Source: Lysinibacillus fusiformis (GTDB taxonomy: Bacteria > Bacillota > Bacilli > Bacillales_A > Planococcaceae). From it: a stretch of 64,000 nt of DNA. A model generated the notes under the pieces. The model saw only the letters and a list, made by a program, of their open reading frames with translations. It searched no databases and had not been told where the DNA came from. The DNA lies in NCBI RefSeq assembly GCF_016925635.1, contig NZ_CP070490.1, forward strand, positions 4,594,001 through 4,658,000, read 5' to 3'. Positions 42,295-51,494 of the stretch are shown here, piece by piece; the stretch's first letter is position 1, and each line of letters opens with the position of its first letter. The translations under genes and the position numbers were made by a program.

Positions 42295-42782
42295 GATGCC
42301 TCCCCGTTCTTTAGTTTTTGTATTGCTTTCACAGCCTCTTCAATAGAAGATGTTATCACGCCATTGCGTTTAATTAACCCAACAACAAATAAATTACGAT
42401 AAACAAACTGATTCTCTAGCCCATCTCGGATCAGAGCCTCTATTTTTTGCATGTTGTCCCGCCCCTGCTGACGAACATCTGTTAGTACACCAATAATGGG
42501 ACGATTCAGCATAGAAAACGCACCAATTTCTGCGGCTACACCTGAATCAATTTCCACCCCATCCAATACAGCTATTAGTACATCACTATTTTGTAGCATC
42601 TCTAAATCGGCTTGGGCAATGGCTAGACTATCTGCATAGGCAGATTTATCATTGATGGCTTCATTCTCCTGGGGTACATACAATGCGATGCCTGGCACTG
42701 CCTCGCGAATAGCTGCTGCCAATTGTTCATTCACTAAACGATCCCCTAACGAAAATAATCCATTTGCTAAATATGCTTTCAT
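42291..42782 (-). CDS. Nucleoside 2-deoxyribosyltransferase family protein
   Basis: The 163-residue protein begins with the family start KAYLANGLFS and has the catalytic region VLDGVEIDSGVAAEIGAF, in which Glu is the nucleophile in related enzymes. It should exchange bases between deoxynucleosides or hydrolyse modified nucleotides. It is coupled to the downstream YbjQ-like gene and lies 12 bases after a GNAT gene, forming a three-gene unit. Confidence 0.88.
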   Translation of the reverse strand: MKAYLANGLFSLGDRLVNEQLAAAIREAVPGIALYVPQENEAINDKSAYADSLAIAQADLEMLQNSDVLIAVLDGVEIDSGVAAEIGAFSMLNRPIIGVLTDVRQQGRDNMQKIEALIRDGLENQFVYRNLFVVGLIKRNGVITSSIEEAVKAIQKLKNGEAS

Positions 42783-42794
42783 GTTTAGAACTCC

Positions 42795-43238
42795 TTAATC
42801 GATTGTTTTTTCAAATATAATTTTATGTCTTCCTTTTTCATCACTAAATGTTGATACTATATCAAAACCATGTTTGAGGTTGGTAATGAGCATGGCTTTG
42901 CGTGTATTTCTACCATATGTACGAACTTTGTGAAAGCCTAAAGACTTGATATGTTCGTGCTGTTGTTTCATTAATTGGCTTGCAATCCCCTGACCTCGTT
43001 TCGTCACATGAACGCCACCCAACCAACTATAAAAAACACCATCTGGATGTGGATAGCCTAGTTTAAAGCCGATTAATGTGCCACCTTCCACTGCCAATAT
43101 GCAAAGAAGGCCTTCTTTCTTTTCTAGCTTTTCGAGTGGCAAATTAGCACCATCAAAAACGTGTGCGTGGATTTTCTGTAATTGTTCAAGCCAAGCATAG
43201 GGTATGCCTTCTATCGTCACAATATGCATATTCATCAC
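42795..43238 (-). CDS. GNAT acetyltransferase
   Basis: The 147-residue protein has the GNAT core: an early substrate-binding helix, then FYSWLGGVHVTKRGQGIASQLMKQQHE for the acetyl-CoA site, and KVRTYGRNTRKAML followed by a final strand. Substrate unknown. It is the first gene of the unit that continues with the deoxyribosyltransferase and YbjQ-like genes. Confidence 0.87.
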   Translation of the reverse strand: MMNMHIVTIEGIPYAWLEQLQKIHAHVFDGANLPLEKLEKKEGLLCILAVEGGTLIGFKLGYPHPDGVFYSWLGGVHVTKRGQGIASQLMKQQHEHIKSLGFHKVRTYGRNTRKAMLITNLKHGFDIVSTFSDEKGRHKIIFEKTID

Positions 43239-43412
43239 CTCTGTCTGTCATTATAGCAGTTCTATAGCCTGAAGAAAAAGATAGACATCTGCTCCAAAAG
43301 CAATTATTACCACTGCATAAAAGTAACTATTTTCCACCTTAGCTATTTTCGTCCTTCATCAATTTCAGTATACTGGACGAAAATAAGAAACGATAGTTAG
43401 GAGGAAATCCAG

Positions 43413-44579
43413 TTGACACCATTTACTAGTTGGTTAACCAATTCATTGCGCCCTTATTTCGGCCTACATACCCTAGAAACACATTGGGAAACGATTCAGA
43501 TTCGAGAGGATTATTTTATTTGCCTAGAAGGTGATCTCATTAAAAAAAGAATTTTCGTTAATGAGCATAGCTACCAAGAAGCAGATGTGGACATTTTAAC
43601 ACGTAATCGAGAAGTCATCGTCCCTCAAACCGCGCGTGGAAAAGAAAAGAAATTGAATTACACCAATATCTCTGCTGTGAAAGCTGCAGGCGTTGTTTTT
43701 TCTGCTAGTCTAGGTAACCAAAATCATCCATCTAGCTCTATTACGGCTCGTAATACCAAAACATATTACCAGCTACCACTAACAGGCTTTGAGCATTTAA
43801 CGACTAAATCGGCTCTCTTGAATTGGTTACAGCAATTTCCATCCCAGCTTCCTGCAAATTATTCAGCCAAGCTTGAAAAGCTAACAAAGATGAAAAGTCT
43901 ACGCTATAAGACTGTGCCAGGCGATATTTTCCGTGTAGAAATCGACTTATTTGTAGACGGCTATGTGCTTGTTATTGGCGATTTACGTCAAATGCAAAAG
44001 GATCATCTCTTTGCAGAAGATAGTATTTGGCATAATGTAATGACAATGCCATTGTTCGTCCGGCCCTATTTGTTGACAACGACAGAGCGCGTGCCTTCTC
44101 TTGAAGAAATCATATCTGCTCCATTGGCCGCTCAAACCCATATTGTGATGGACGACCATTTTATGCGAGGGTGCTATGAAAAGATAGGTCACAAAATGTT
44201 AACAGCATCCGATATTGTATTCCCAATGGGCTATGGCGTGACACTAAACTATGGAAAAGAGCCTCGATATCGTCTATCCTGGGGAACAGGAAACATTAGC
44301 AAACCTGCACCTTCAACCTTATTTCAAACAGCTAGCCGTTTTACCAATCATGGTGTCTCTGCAGGCATTGCCAGTGATTGGTTGAAACCAGAAGAAGGAA
44401 TTGTAACAGAGTCGCTAGATCATCCGCACTTCCGCGAAGAACGTCAGCGGGCACTAGCTGAATTTAGTTTACCAGAAGATATCTCCTACGATGATTTTAA
44501 TCGCCAAACTGGTGGATTGACGCGCACCCAATATATTGATTACCTCAATAAAACCTATCCTCGTACACACAAAAAATAG
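43413..44579 (+). CDS. Large protein with Imm26-like middle region
   Basis: The 388-residue protein starts at TTG with GGAGG eight bases upstream. Residues about 165-235 (KTVPGDIFRVEIDLFVDGY onward) resemble the immunity protein 26 pattern of a Pro-Gly-Asp-x-Phe strand followed by further strands. The rest is not recognised. There is no signal or membrane segment. It could be an immunity-type protein with extra domains. I hold the Imm26 link as tentative. It stands alone with a terminator. Confidence 0.6.
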   Translation: MTPFTSWLTNSLRPYFGLHTLETHWETIQIREDYFICLEGDLIKKRIFVNEHSYQEADVDILTRNREVIVPQTARGKEKKLNYTNISAVKAAGVVFSASLGNQNHPSSSITARNTKTYYQLPLTGFEHLTTKSALLNWLQQFPSQLPANYSAKLEKLTKMKSLRYKTVPGDIFRVEIDLFVDGYVLVIGDLRQMQKDHLFAEDSIWHNVMTMPLFVRPYLLTTTERVPSLEEIISAPLAAQTHIVMDDHFMRGCYEKIGHKMLTASDIVFPMGYGVTLNYGKEPRYRLSWGTGNISKPAPSTLFQTASRFTNHGVSAGIASDWLKPEEGIVTESLDHPHFREERQRALAEFSLPEDISYDDFNRQTGGLTRTQYIDYLNKTYPRTHKK

Positions 44580-44605
44580 AGGGGGCTTCTAAATGCTCCC
44601 CCTCC
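44580..44605 (+). terminator. Terminator after the Imm26-like gene
   Basis: GGGGGC and GCTCCCCC pair closely downstream of the stop. The T tract is weak. Confidence 0.55.
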
Positions 44606-44690
44606 ACTTTTCATCGATGGTTGATTTCATCCAATAATTACTTATAATAAAGAGATATTAAACAACTCCATCACTTGAGGTGCATTTTGT

Positions 44691-45725
44691 ATGTATTTTG
44701 GCATTATTCCACTGATTCTTTTCGTCGTTTTTCTCATTTCTTACTTCAAAGACCCAAGAAAAATGATCAATGGGCTATTATTTAATCTATTTGTCTGTTC
44801 ATTTCTGCTATTCTGCGTCATCCTATCTTTAGCATCTGACCATTACTTTTTAAGGCTTATTGTCATTATTCCACTCATTGCTCTATTCATCCTAATTCCT
44901 TTTGGCATTGTTGCTTTAATGTTTGGTTTATTTTTAAATGCAAGAGTATTAATGAAGCGAGAAGGTAGACGTTTAGCCAATTCCTTAACACTACTCGTGG
45001 CGATTGGCATCTTATTATTTATCCTATTACCGATTATCAATCCAGCAAGTTTGTTTTCAATCCATCTCCAGCCCATTTTTGGTGGAATTTCACTCATTAC
45101 GTTTTATTTTTTTATCCATTTATCCAATTTTTTATCCGCTTATTTTCTTTACCAATTCAATCGACCTCGATTGAACCAAGACTTTATTATTGTGCTAGGC
45201 AGTGGATTAATTAATGATAAGGTCCCTCCACTTTTAGCTAGTAGAATTCAAAAGGCAATGGATTTCTATCATAGGCAAGCAGCAGTGACTACACCACCTA
45301 CCATTATTTTCTCTGGTGGACAAGGTCCTGATGAGAATCTACCAGAAGCTGAAGCGATGCAACGATATGCAATTGAAAAAGGCATTCCTATTGAGCATAC
45401 ACTTCAGGAGAACCGCTCTGTGAATACCTATCAAAATATGTTATTTTCTAAGCAGCTCATGGATGATCGAAAACAAGGTGAAACCTACAACAGTATTTTT
45501 ACCACAAATAATTTCCATCTATTTCGTGCAGGTATTTATGCAAGACTCGCGGGCTTAGATAGTCAGGGCATTGGCTCTAAGACAGCCTTTTACTATTGGC
45601 CCAATGCGATGATTCGTGAATATGTAGCGATTGTTGTGATGACACGAAAACGCCATATGAAAATGATTGGACCTATTGTAATCATTTCCATAGCATTATC
45701 TCTATTCAGCTTTGTCTTTGTATAA
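44691..45725 (+). CDS. YdcF/SanA-like DUF218 membrane protein
   Basis: The N-terminal 165 residues hold about five membrane helices. The following DUF218 domain (about 165-310) has IIVLGSGLINDKVPPLLASR, FSGGQGPDENLPEAEAM, and ENRSVNTYQN. A last helix ends the protein. DUF218 proteins take part in envelope barrier and cell-wall metabolism. Biochemistry is unclear. At 344 residues it is of the long multi-spanning type common in Bacillota. Confidence 0.9.
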   Translation: MYFGIIPLILFVVFLISYFKDPRKMINGLLFNLFVCSFLLFCVILSLASDHYFLRLIVIIPLIALFILIPFGIVALMFGLFLNARVLMKREGRRLANSLTLLVAIGILLFILLPIINPASLFSIHLQPIFGGISLITFYFFIHLSNFLSAYFLYQFNRPRLNQDFIIVLGSGLINDKVPPLLASRIQKAMDFYHRQAAVTTPPTIIFSGGQGPDENLPEAEAMQRYAIEKGIPIEHTLQENRSVNTYQNMLFSKQLMDDRKQGETYNSIFTTNNFHLFRAGIYARLAGLDSQGIGSKTAFYYWPNAMIREYVAIVVMTRKRHMKMIGPIVIISIALSLFSFVFV

Positions 45726-45738
45726 GTTCTATCATATG

Positions 45739-45780
45739 GATTCGTGCACTTTTTATAGAAAGTGTCACGAATCCTTTTTG
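45739..45780. terminator. Bidirectional terminator
   Basis: GGATTCGTG and CACGAATCC pair, with inner ACTTT/AAAGT arms, followed by five T residues. It ends both the DUF218 gene and the minus-strand array that stops at 45787. Confidence 0.85.
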
Positions 45781-45786
45781 ATGCTG

Positions 45787-46254
45787 TCATACCCAAAATT
45801 TCTTCATCTGTTGCTCATATAATGTCTCATAGTAAATTTGGCGAGGATAGCGTTGTTCTTGTAATACCTGATAGAGAATGGATTGACCTTCCTCATAGCG
45901 AATCCCCTCATCACAATGATCAAATAGTTCTCGTGTCAGCTGTCTTACTAGGCGAACATCTTTTGTATTCACTCTCCAGCCAAATTGAATCAAATCATGT
46001 TGATCAAGTGGATCACGATAAGTATCAAGTACCACACAGACATGTGGCAGCTGCTTATTCGCAAATACTAAAACATGCCCTGTATGGATGGATTGATTCA
46101 AATAACGTTCGTAAATCTCTGCTATCGGCACTTGGATATCAAGCACATCCATAATGGCCTGTAAAGTTGGATGTGTCTGATAGTCATCACTTGCTTCATC
46201 TGGATATTCAATCAATTCCATGATTGAAGCCATTATCCAAAAATCATAGGTCAC
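45787..46254 (-). CDS. Hypothetical protein, last gene of the immunity-like array
   Basis: The 155-residue protein starts at GTG with GGAG upstream. It is acidic and mostly helical at both ends, with a strand region HVLVFANKQLPHVCVVLDTY in the middle. I do not recognise a family. It follows the DUF4259-like gene by 21 bases. Small unrelated acidic proteins in a row are typical of immunity arrays. Confidence 0.7.
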   Translation of the reverse strand: MTYDFWIMASIMELIEYPDEASDDYQTHPTLQAIMDVLDIQVPIAEIYERYLNQSIHTGHVLVFANKQLPHVCVVLDTYRDPLDQHDLIQFGWRVNTKDVRLVRQLTRELFDHCDEGIRYEEGQSILYQVLQEQRYPRQIYYETLYEQQMKKFWV

Positions 46255-46275
46255 TTACACTCACTCCATGTGTTT

Positions 46276-46743
46276 TTATTGTGGCAAACGGCTAATTTCT
46301 TGTTCCATTGTCTGAATAAGGTAGGCTAAGTTGGACTGCCAGTCGGGCCAGCTCTTGGACTCTTGCCATAATTCTACAATCTCTCTACTACCCTGCTGAT
46401 CAGGTATTTCGTCTCTAATGTCCTGTAAATACCGTAATAGAAATGTCAATGAGCCTTCATCCGCTACCCATTGTATTTCCCCATCCTTCCTTTCTTGACC
46501 ATAAATGGTACCCGTATTCAGATATTGACTATAAAGCTCTGCCAAAGCCATGGCACTTATATCGTAGAAAAAGTCAATTTCCTCAAAGGTTTTACCAAAA
46601 AAGCCTTGCTGTTTCATAGCCTGTATAATACCCGATAATGTTATCTCATTGGATTCCTTATGCTGTTCCATAAAATCCTGTAAAAACGCCACTACATCTA
46701 AACCTTCATCACTTTCTAATGCTTTGTATCCCCATGCACCCAT
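46276..46743 (-). CDS. DUF4259-like protein
   Basis: The 155-residue protein begins MGAWGYKALESDEGLDVVAF, the start pattern of DUF4259 (MGxWGxxxxxxDxxxDxx), and is acidic and helical throughout. DUF4259 proteins are often found beside toxins as likely immunity proteins. AAAGGAG precedes the ATG. It sits inside the minus-strand array with SUFU and ankyrin genes. Confidence 0.78.
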   Translation of the reverse strand: MGAWGYKALESDEGLDVVAFLQDFMEQHKESNEITLSGIIQAMKQQGFFGKTFEEIDFFYDISAMALAELYSQYLNTGTIYGQERKDGEIQWVADEGSLTFLLRYLQDIRDEIPDQQGSREIVELWQESKSWPDWQSNLAYLIQTMEQEISRLPQ

Positions 46744-46812
46744 TTCATTGTCCTCTCCTTTTTACTTAATCTAATAAAGCTTTCGTAAAAATAAATGCTC
46801 AGCTCTCTGTAA

Positions 46813-47004
46813 TTAAAATCTGCCTATCGTCTGTGTATTCCACCATGGCAGTATTCCATTGAACATGTTCACAGAAACTATCAAATAAATAGGGAGCCAT
46901 TTAGAAGCTGTTCCTTTTCCATTAGGAGCTGCTGTCAAATACGCTATTTGCTTTAAAGGTTCCCTCGCTACAAGCTTCAACGGTCTTTTCGTCGGTTTCT
47001 TCAT
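46813..47004 (-). CDS. Possible small basic protein
   Basis: A 63-codon frame with AAAGGAG about nine bases before ATG. The first half is rich in Lys, Arg and Pro. The second half has a hydrophobic stretch LPIYLIVSVNMF. It could be a small membrane-associated protein or a decayed gene. It lies in the same direction and 18 bases after the gene at 47023. Weak evidence. Confidence 0.35.
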   Translation of the reverse strand: MKKPTKRPLKLVAREPLKQIAYLTAAPNGKGTASKWLPIYLIVSVNMFNGILPWWNTQTIGRF

Positions 47005-47022
47005 CGAATATCGCTCCTTTTT

Positions 47023-47823
47023 TTATAAGTAGGAACCGAAGTAGAACTCCATCTTTTCTTGTGAATAGCCATCCTGTCCTCTCCAAGTAGCCATTGACAT
47101 AAAATCAGTTCCCCGTCCGCGCTCCTTGCGATAATCATCCTTCGATACGAGTAAACCCGCATAACCCCAGATTTCCATTACCACATCTCGTTCATATTGA
47201 TTGGACTTGAAAACTTCTTTCCAGCGCTTCTCAAGCTGTCTAGCTGCATCTGTGTCGTTACAGGATTCTACTGCCGCTACCATCTGTTTTAGCAGGGCTA
47301 CGTCTCCCTCACTTACATTCAATGTCTGTTGTTCTTTCACTAAGCATTCTAAGTCTAGTAAACAATAGACGAGCCAATTGAGGCGAACCCCTCCCCACTT
47401 GATTCGTTCAAAATTAAGCACATTTAAATCTTCATTTTCATACGCTTCATTTGACATGATTTTCTGCTCATTACAGTAGCCACAACCACTATAGGAGGCC
47501 AATGCCACAGGTCGTTCATGATACGTATGCATTGGTAAATTATGAGTAAGAGCCCAGCTCGATAAGGCACTGCGTAAATGTACCTTGCGCGTCGATAAAC
47601 TATGCAAAAATGCCTTCACCACAAGCTCCTTTGTTAAGGCTTTCTCGTGAAGCTGTTGCAACCTTTGTACACATTCATCGTGGGAAATCGTTAATCGATC
47701 AAACATCAAACCCTTACTTTTAGCATATTGAAAATCTTCTTCTGTATAGGTATATCCACCAGATCGCCATCTACCAGATTGCCAATAGGTTTGCATTAAT
47801 ATTTTCCTTGCTTTCTGATCCAT
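47023..47823 (-). CDS. Hypothetical protein of the immunity-like array
   Basis: The 266-residue protein begins MDQKARKILMQTYWQSGRWR. I take ATG at 47823 because GAGGAAAGAG precedes it, and the longer in-frame start overlaps the ankyrin gene. A CGYC motif and a middle region RIKWGGVRLNWLVYCLLDLE are notable. The composition is mixed alpha/beta and soluble. I do not recognise a family. It follows the ankyrin gene by 17 bases. Confidence 0.72.
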   Translation of the reverse strand: MDQKARKILMQTYWQSGRWRSGGYTYTEEDFQYAKSKGLMFDRLTISHDECVQRLQQLHEKALTKELVVKAFLHSLSTRKVHLRSALSSWALTHNLPMHTYHERPVALASYSGCGYCNEQKIMSNEAYENEDLNVLNFERIKWGGVRLNWLVYCLLDLECLVKEQQTLNVSEGDVALLKQMVAAVESCNDTDAARQLEKRWKEVFKSNQYERDVVMEIWGYAGLLVSKDDYRKERGRGTDFMSMATWRGQDGYSQEKMEFYFGSYL

Positions 47824-47840
47824 TGCTCTTTCCTCACTAT

Positions 47841-48536
47841 CTATCGTTCTAATTTTCCCCGTAACATTTCCGCCATCTCTTTCCATGGTCGCTTCCAATC
47901 GGAACTCGCTATTTCTTCCTCTGTTAGTGCTAGCCAATACGCACCTTCCATTAGCTCAAACATGTCCATCATGGTAATAGGGGCACAAACTGGATTAGCT
48001 AATGCTGTGCGCATTGGCTCTGGTCCATCATCCCAGTTATAGTTATTGACAATGGCATGCAAAATGATAGCTGATGATATTTTGCTAATGTGCTGGCACA
48101 TTGTATCGAGAGAATCCTCGTATAAAATGGTATCGACTTGCTGTTGTTCTACTGCATTCAAGGTTAGACGGATTGCACCTGGTGTTTCTAGCAATAAATC
48201 TGCTATTCTAGCATGCTCCCTGGCTGCAAACCAAGCTGTAGCTGTAATCCCCTCTGGCATATGTAAATTTACACCCTCTGCAAGTAGTAATGAAATCACT
48301 TTTTCTTGCTTACACTTTACAGCCTTTTTAAGCGCTGTATCACCTAGCTTGTCTCGTGCCTCCAAATCAATATGTTGTGCCATAAGAAGCTGGATTCCTT
48401 CTAGGGGCATTCGATTTGTTATAAAAAGCATCAGCGGTGTTCTCCCTCGTGCATCTCGCTCATTTACATCTAGTTTACTTAAGGCCTTTCGGACGACCTC
48501 CAGATCCTTGGATTTACTCACTTCCGCCCATTCCAT
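47841..48536 (-). CDS. Ankyrin-repeat protein with DUF4274-like C-terminus
   Basis: Residues about 1-115 form three to four ankyrin repeats, with DARGRTPLMLFITNR, DKLGDTALKKAVKCKQEKVI and ITATAWFAAREHARI. The C-terminal part has AIILHAIVNNYNWDDGPEPM, like DUF4274, a domain often combined with ankyrin repeats in bacterial immunity-type proteins. Soluble, no signal. AAAGGAGGG precedes the start. It lies 15 bases after the large upstream gene. Confidence 0.85.
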   Translation of the reverse strand: MEWAEVSKSKDLEVVRKALSKLDVNERDARGRTPLMLFITNRMPLEGIQLLMAQHIDLEARDKLGDTALKKAVKCKQEKVISLLLAEGVNLHMPEGITATAWFAAREHARIADLLLETPGAIRLTLNAVEQQQVDTILYEDSLDTMCQHISKISSAIILHAIVNNYNWDDGPEPMRTALANPVCAPITMMDMFELMEGAYWLALTEEEIASSDWKRPWKEMAEMLRGKLER

Positions 48537-48551
48537 TCGTCTTCCCTCCTT

Positions 48552-50213
48552 TCAGGAATCCATCCATTGCAGTAATTTCTCTAGTTCATCCTTTATGGGT
48601 GCTGATTCTTGCTTTAGTCGCTGTGCAAACTTCTTGGAACTACCGAATATTTGGTATAATGCAAATGCACGCTGATAATCTTCTTTCTTCTCCAGCTCTT
48701 GTCGAAGCGCCACGAGTAAATCCAGTTCCCTGATGTCAATACCCTTTAATGGCTTCGCCGATTCACTTGCACCAAGTAAAATAGCTACAAACACAGGCAT
48801 TATCTCCACCGATAGACCATGAGCTTCGAGAAAAGCCTCCGCATAAGCATCTTGCACGGATTGATGCTCTGTATCAACGAGTAACATATAACGTTGAACA
48901 AGCGTAAAATAATCCCTGCTAGAAAGCCCTAATCCTAAAACTGCATAGGTACCAGGCATAGCTGATTTTTCGCTTGGCTCGACATCCTGATACCAAGTAA
49001 ATTCCTCCATCGCGAGCTGTGCATAGTCCGCCAATAATGGAAAAAGATTCGGAAATTCTAGGCAATTAGCGAAAAACTGATGAAGCTTTGATTTAGCTAA
49101 CTTTTTAATAGGAAGATAATTTTTCGCTTTACTCTTTAAAGTCAGCTTATAGCCCTTCGGAAAACCTTCCTCTAACAGTTGATTGATATAGCAAAGCGCT
49201 TCACGATAAGCCGCTTCCTCTTCTACCATCACTCGTATATCAATCGTTTGTAAAATATCATTTGCTTGTCCTTGGAATACATCTCGCTTTCTTATGCTTT
49301 CAAAACGACCGCTACCTTTTTCCAAATAATCAGCTGCCTGCCGCGAGCCAAGCTGCTTAGCAAGTTCCAAGTATTCTAATCGCGTGGCTGGCTCTTTTTG
49401 ACCAATTTTCAACGCAACATAAAGAAAGAAATCTAGTTTTTCCTGCTCTAGTTGTTGTACTGGGTCCTCCGTTATCAATACCCACTCTTTCATGTAATCG
49501 CCTGTTTGTTCAAAATAGTGCGTTAAAAAACGCTCCTCTGCCCAGTGCTTAAACGCCATCGTATAATAATAAATCCATTGGTCTAAACGCTCTTTATTGG
49601 CACGATGCTTTTCTTGAAGTCGATGAATAAGTGGTTCGACTTCCTCAGCTGTTTGATGGAAAAAATGTGGATTGACCAAATACTGCGCAAAGAAAAATTC
49701 ATCGTTATCACTTGGTCTGACTGGCAGCTCTGCCATCACCTTTGTTTCTATAAATGTTGCCAGCACTTGTTTCGTTGACTCCAGTTTACGATTATTCAAC
49801 AGCTCCTTTTGATATTGGCATACCGTTTTATCATCTTCAAATTCAAGTACCACCTGAAAGCGGTAATCAAAAAATCGGGGACCATATTGCTCAGATTGAA
49901 ACATAGCCTCTGTTTTTGTACATAAAGCCGAAAAAAGCTCCTCAATATGGTGTACGTTTGTAAACTCTTGTATATATGGACCCGCTTCCACCTTATAGGA
50001 ACTATCACTCCAACTAAATGGCTCATAAACATCTATCAAGATCGTGCCATTAGGGCTTTTTCCCTTTTTCCAGGTGACTTTTAAATAGTGAAAGATGCCT
50101 GCTTGTAACCTACTTTGCTCTTTCAAGTCTGTTATTCGTTTACTCTCTTGTTGATAAACAGCTGTGAGTTGCTCCCATACAGCCGCTAGAAAATGCTCTA
50201 CACACTGCTTCAC
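48552..50213 (-). CDS. Large helical protein, DUF6138-like
   Basis: About 553 residues, soluble and mostly helical, rich in Glu, Lys, Gln and aromatic residues, with no signal or membrane helix. The overall look and neighbours recall DUF6138 proteins of Bacilli, but I hold that name as tentative. The start is revised to GTG at 50213 (GAGGA six bases upstream). The upstream ATG at 50276 would place the first 20 codons in the terminator hairpin that follows the SUFU gene. It is second in the minus-strand array. Confidence 0.75.
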   Translation of the reverse strand: MKQCVEHFLAAVWEQLTAVYQQESKRITDLKEQSRLQAGIFHYLKVTWKKGKSPNGTILIDVYEPFSWSDSSYKVEAGPYIQEFTNVHHIEELFSALCTKTEAMFQSEQYGPRFFDYRFQVVLEFEDDKTVCQYQKELLNNRKLESTKQVLATFIETKVMAELPVRPSDNDEFFFAQYLVNPHFFHQTAEEVEPLIHRLQEKHRANKERLDQWIYYYTMAFKHWAEERFLTHYFEQTGDYMKEWVLITEDPVQQLEQEKLDFFLYVALKIGQKEPATRLEYLELAKQLGSRQAADYLEKGSGRFESIRKRDVFQGQANDILQTIDIRVMVEEEAAYREALCYINQLLEEGFPKGYKLTLKSKAKNYLPIKKLAKSKLHQFFANCLEFPNLFPLLADYAQLAMEEFTWYQDVEPSEKSAMPGTYAVLGLGLSSRDYFTLVQRYMLLVDTEHQSVQDAYAEAFLEAHGLSVEIMPVFVAILLGASESAKPLKGIDIRELDLLVALRQELEKKEDYQRAFALYQIFGSSKKFAQRLKQESAPIKDELEKLLQWMDS

Positions 50214-50240
50214 TGTACATCCTCGCTTTCTATTGTTAGA

Positions 50241-50273
50241 GAAAAATCTCTCGCTAAAGCCTAGCGAGAGATT
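50241..50273 (-). terminator. Terminator between the SUFU and DUF6138-like genes
   Basis: AATCTCTCGCT and AGCGAGAGATT pair perfectly over 11 bp and end in a T run on the minus strand. It begins five bases after the SUFU stop and lies before the next start, so it sets their relative expression. Confidence 0.85.
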
Positions 50274-50277
50274 CATC

Positions 50278-51339
50278 TTATCCGATTGTTTTCACAACCG
50301 CTCCTTCTTGATTTTTAATATATGTCTTCAAAATTTGAAAGCTTACATCAGCTAAAGAAGAAATGGTGAATTGACTTTCTTGCGGTATCAGCTTCTGACT
50401 TAATTCTTCTACTGCTGCCTTGTTCAATGTGATCGTAATCTCTTGACCATTTTCAGAAAAACCTACTTGATGGCCTGCTTTAAATATTATCGTTATTTGT
50501 TGACCGACTAAGCTAAGATCTTTATCTTTCAAAATTCGTCCACGTAATAATTTACTAATGACATCAGCTTGCTTTGCCCCAAGTTGAACGATAGTAGACT
50601 GTTTGTTAAACCAGCCCTTTTTTTCTACTTCCCAAGCGAGTTGATCTACGAAAAGAAACCCCGTATTAGAACCATCCTCCTCCATTCCTCGCGCAACTGC
50701 CTCGGCAACTTCAGGATTTTGGAGTAGAGAAGTTCTTGTTAAATCAGTAATATAGCTTTGGATTTCCTTGATGCCTGCCTCTAGCACACCAAGTGTATTC
50801 CACGTCTGCATCGCTTCTAACTCATCCTCTGTAATACCAACCATTTGGATAAACGCCATCTTGCCATTTGGTGTATCGATTTCAGCAAGCTCTGGATCAT
50901 GTGTGAAGGCCAGTGCGGTTAATTGTGTATCGGCATCAAGACAAATCGGACCATTTGCATCTAAATAATCTCCCGCTCTAAAAACATTGCCACTATTAAA
51001 CACATATCTGCCCATATTTTGGAGTAAATTCAACGCCCAAGCAGGTGGCTCTTCCTCATCTATTTGACATACTAGTCGAAATGTTAATTCAAATCCATAG
51101 CCACTATAGTCCTTATTTTCAAATTCCTTTTCATATAATTCCGAGAAGCCATATGTAACAAAATGCCAATGTGGAATCGATGTTTCGCTTTTATAAACAC
51201 TTATTCCATCTAAAGGATCTTGTCCTCCTAGTGAATAGGGAATCAATGTCCCATAATGCATTGGCTCCTGCTCACCATACACCTGTGATAATGCCTGATC
51301 AATCGCATCCCAACCAACTGCTGTTACTTCTTCACTCAT
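50278..51339 (-). CDS. Suppressor-of-fused (SUFU) domain protein
   Basis: The N-terminal 190 residues match the SUFU fold, with HYGTLIPYSLGGQDPLDGIS, then HFVTYGFSELYEKE, GFELTFRL and a later ITEDELEAMQTW. The C-terminal 160 residues are a second alpha/beta region that is not recognised. Bacterial SUFU proteins are known as immunity proteins of polymorphic toxin systems. No toxin is visible next to it. It heads the array and has AAGGAGG before its ATG. Confidence 0.9.
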   Translation of the reverse strand: MSEEVTAVGWDAIDQALSQVYGEQEPMHYGTLIPYSLGGQDPLDGISVYKSETSIPHWHFVTYGFSELYEKEFENKDYSGYGFELTFRLVCQIDEEEPPAWALNLLQNMGRYVFNSGNVFRAGDYLDANGPICLDADTQLTALAFTHDPELAEIDTPNGKMAFIQMVGITEDELEAMQTWNTLGVLEAGIKEIQSYITDLTRTSLLQNPEVAEAVARGMEEDGSNTGFLFVDQLAWEVEKKGWFNKQSTIVQLGAKQADVISKLLRGRILKDKDLSLVGQQITIIFKAGHQVGFSENGQEITITLNKAAVEELSQKLIPQESQFTISSLADVSFQILKTYIKNQEGAVVKTIG

Positions 51340-51494
51340 TTACATATCCTCCTTGCTACTATTCAATCATTGAACGTACATTCGCTACTAATTATGATAG
51401 CAATTTTATGGGGACTCTTTTAACAGGAATAGGACTCATTTTCCACTTTCCAACAACTAGGTTTATTGACATTCCATATGAGGTAAATATTACT

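Noticed and set aside
45762-46154. 130-codon plus-strand frame
   Set aside because: It is antisense to the minus-strand gene at 45787-46254, which has a proper ribosome binding site and sits in a run of same-strand genes.
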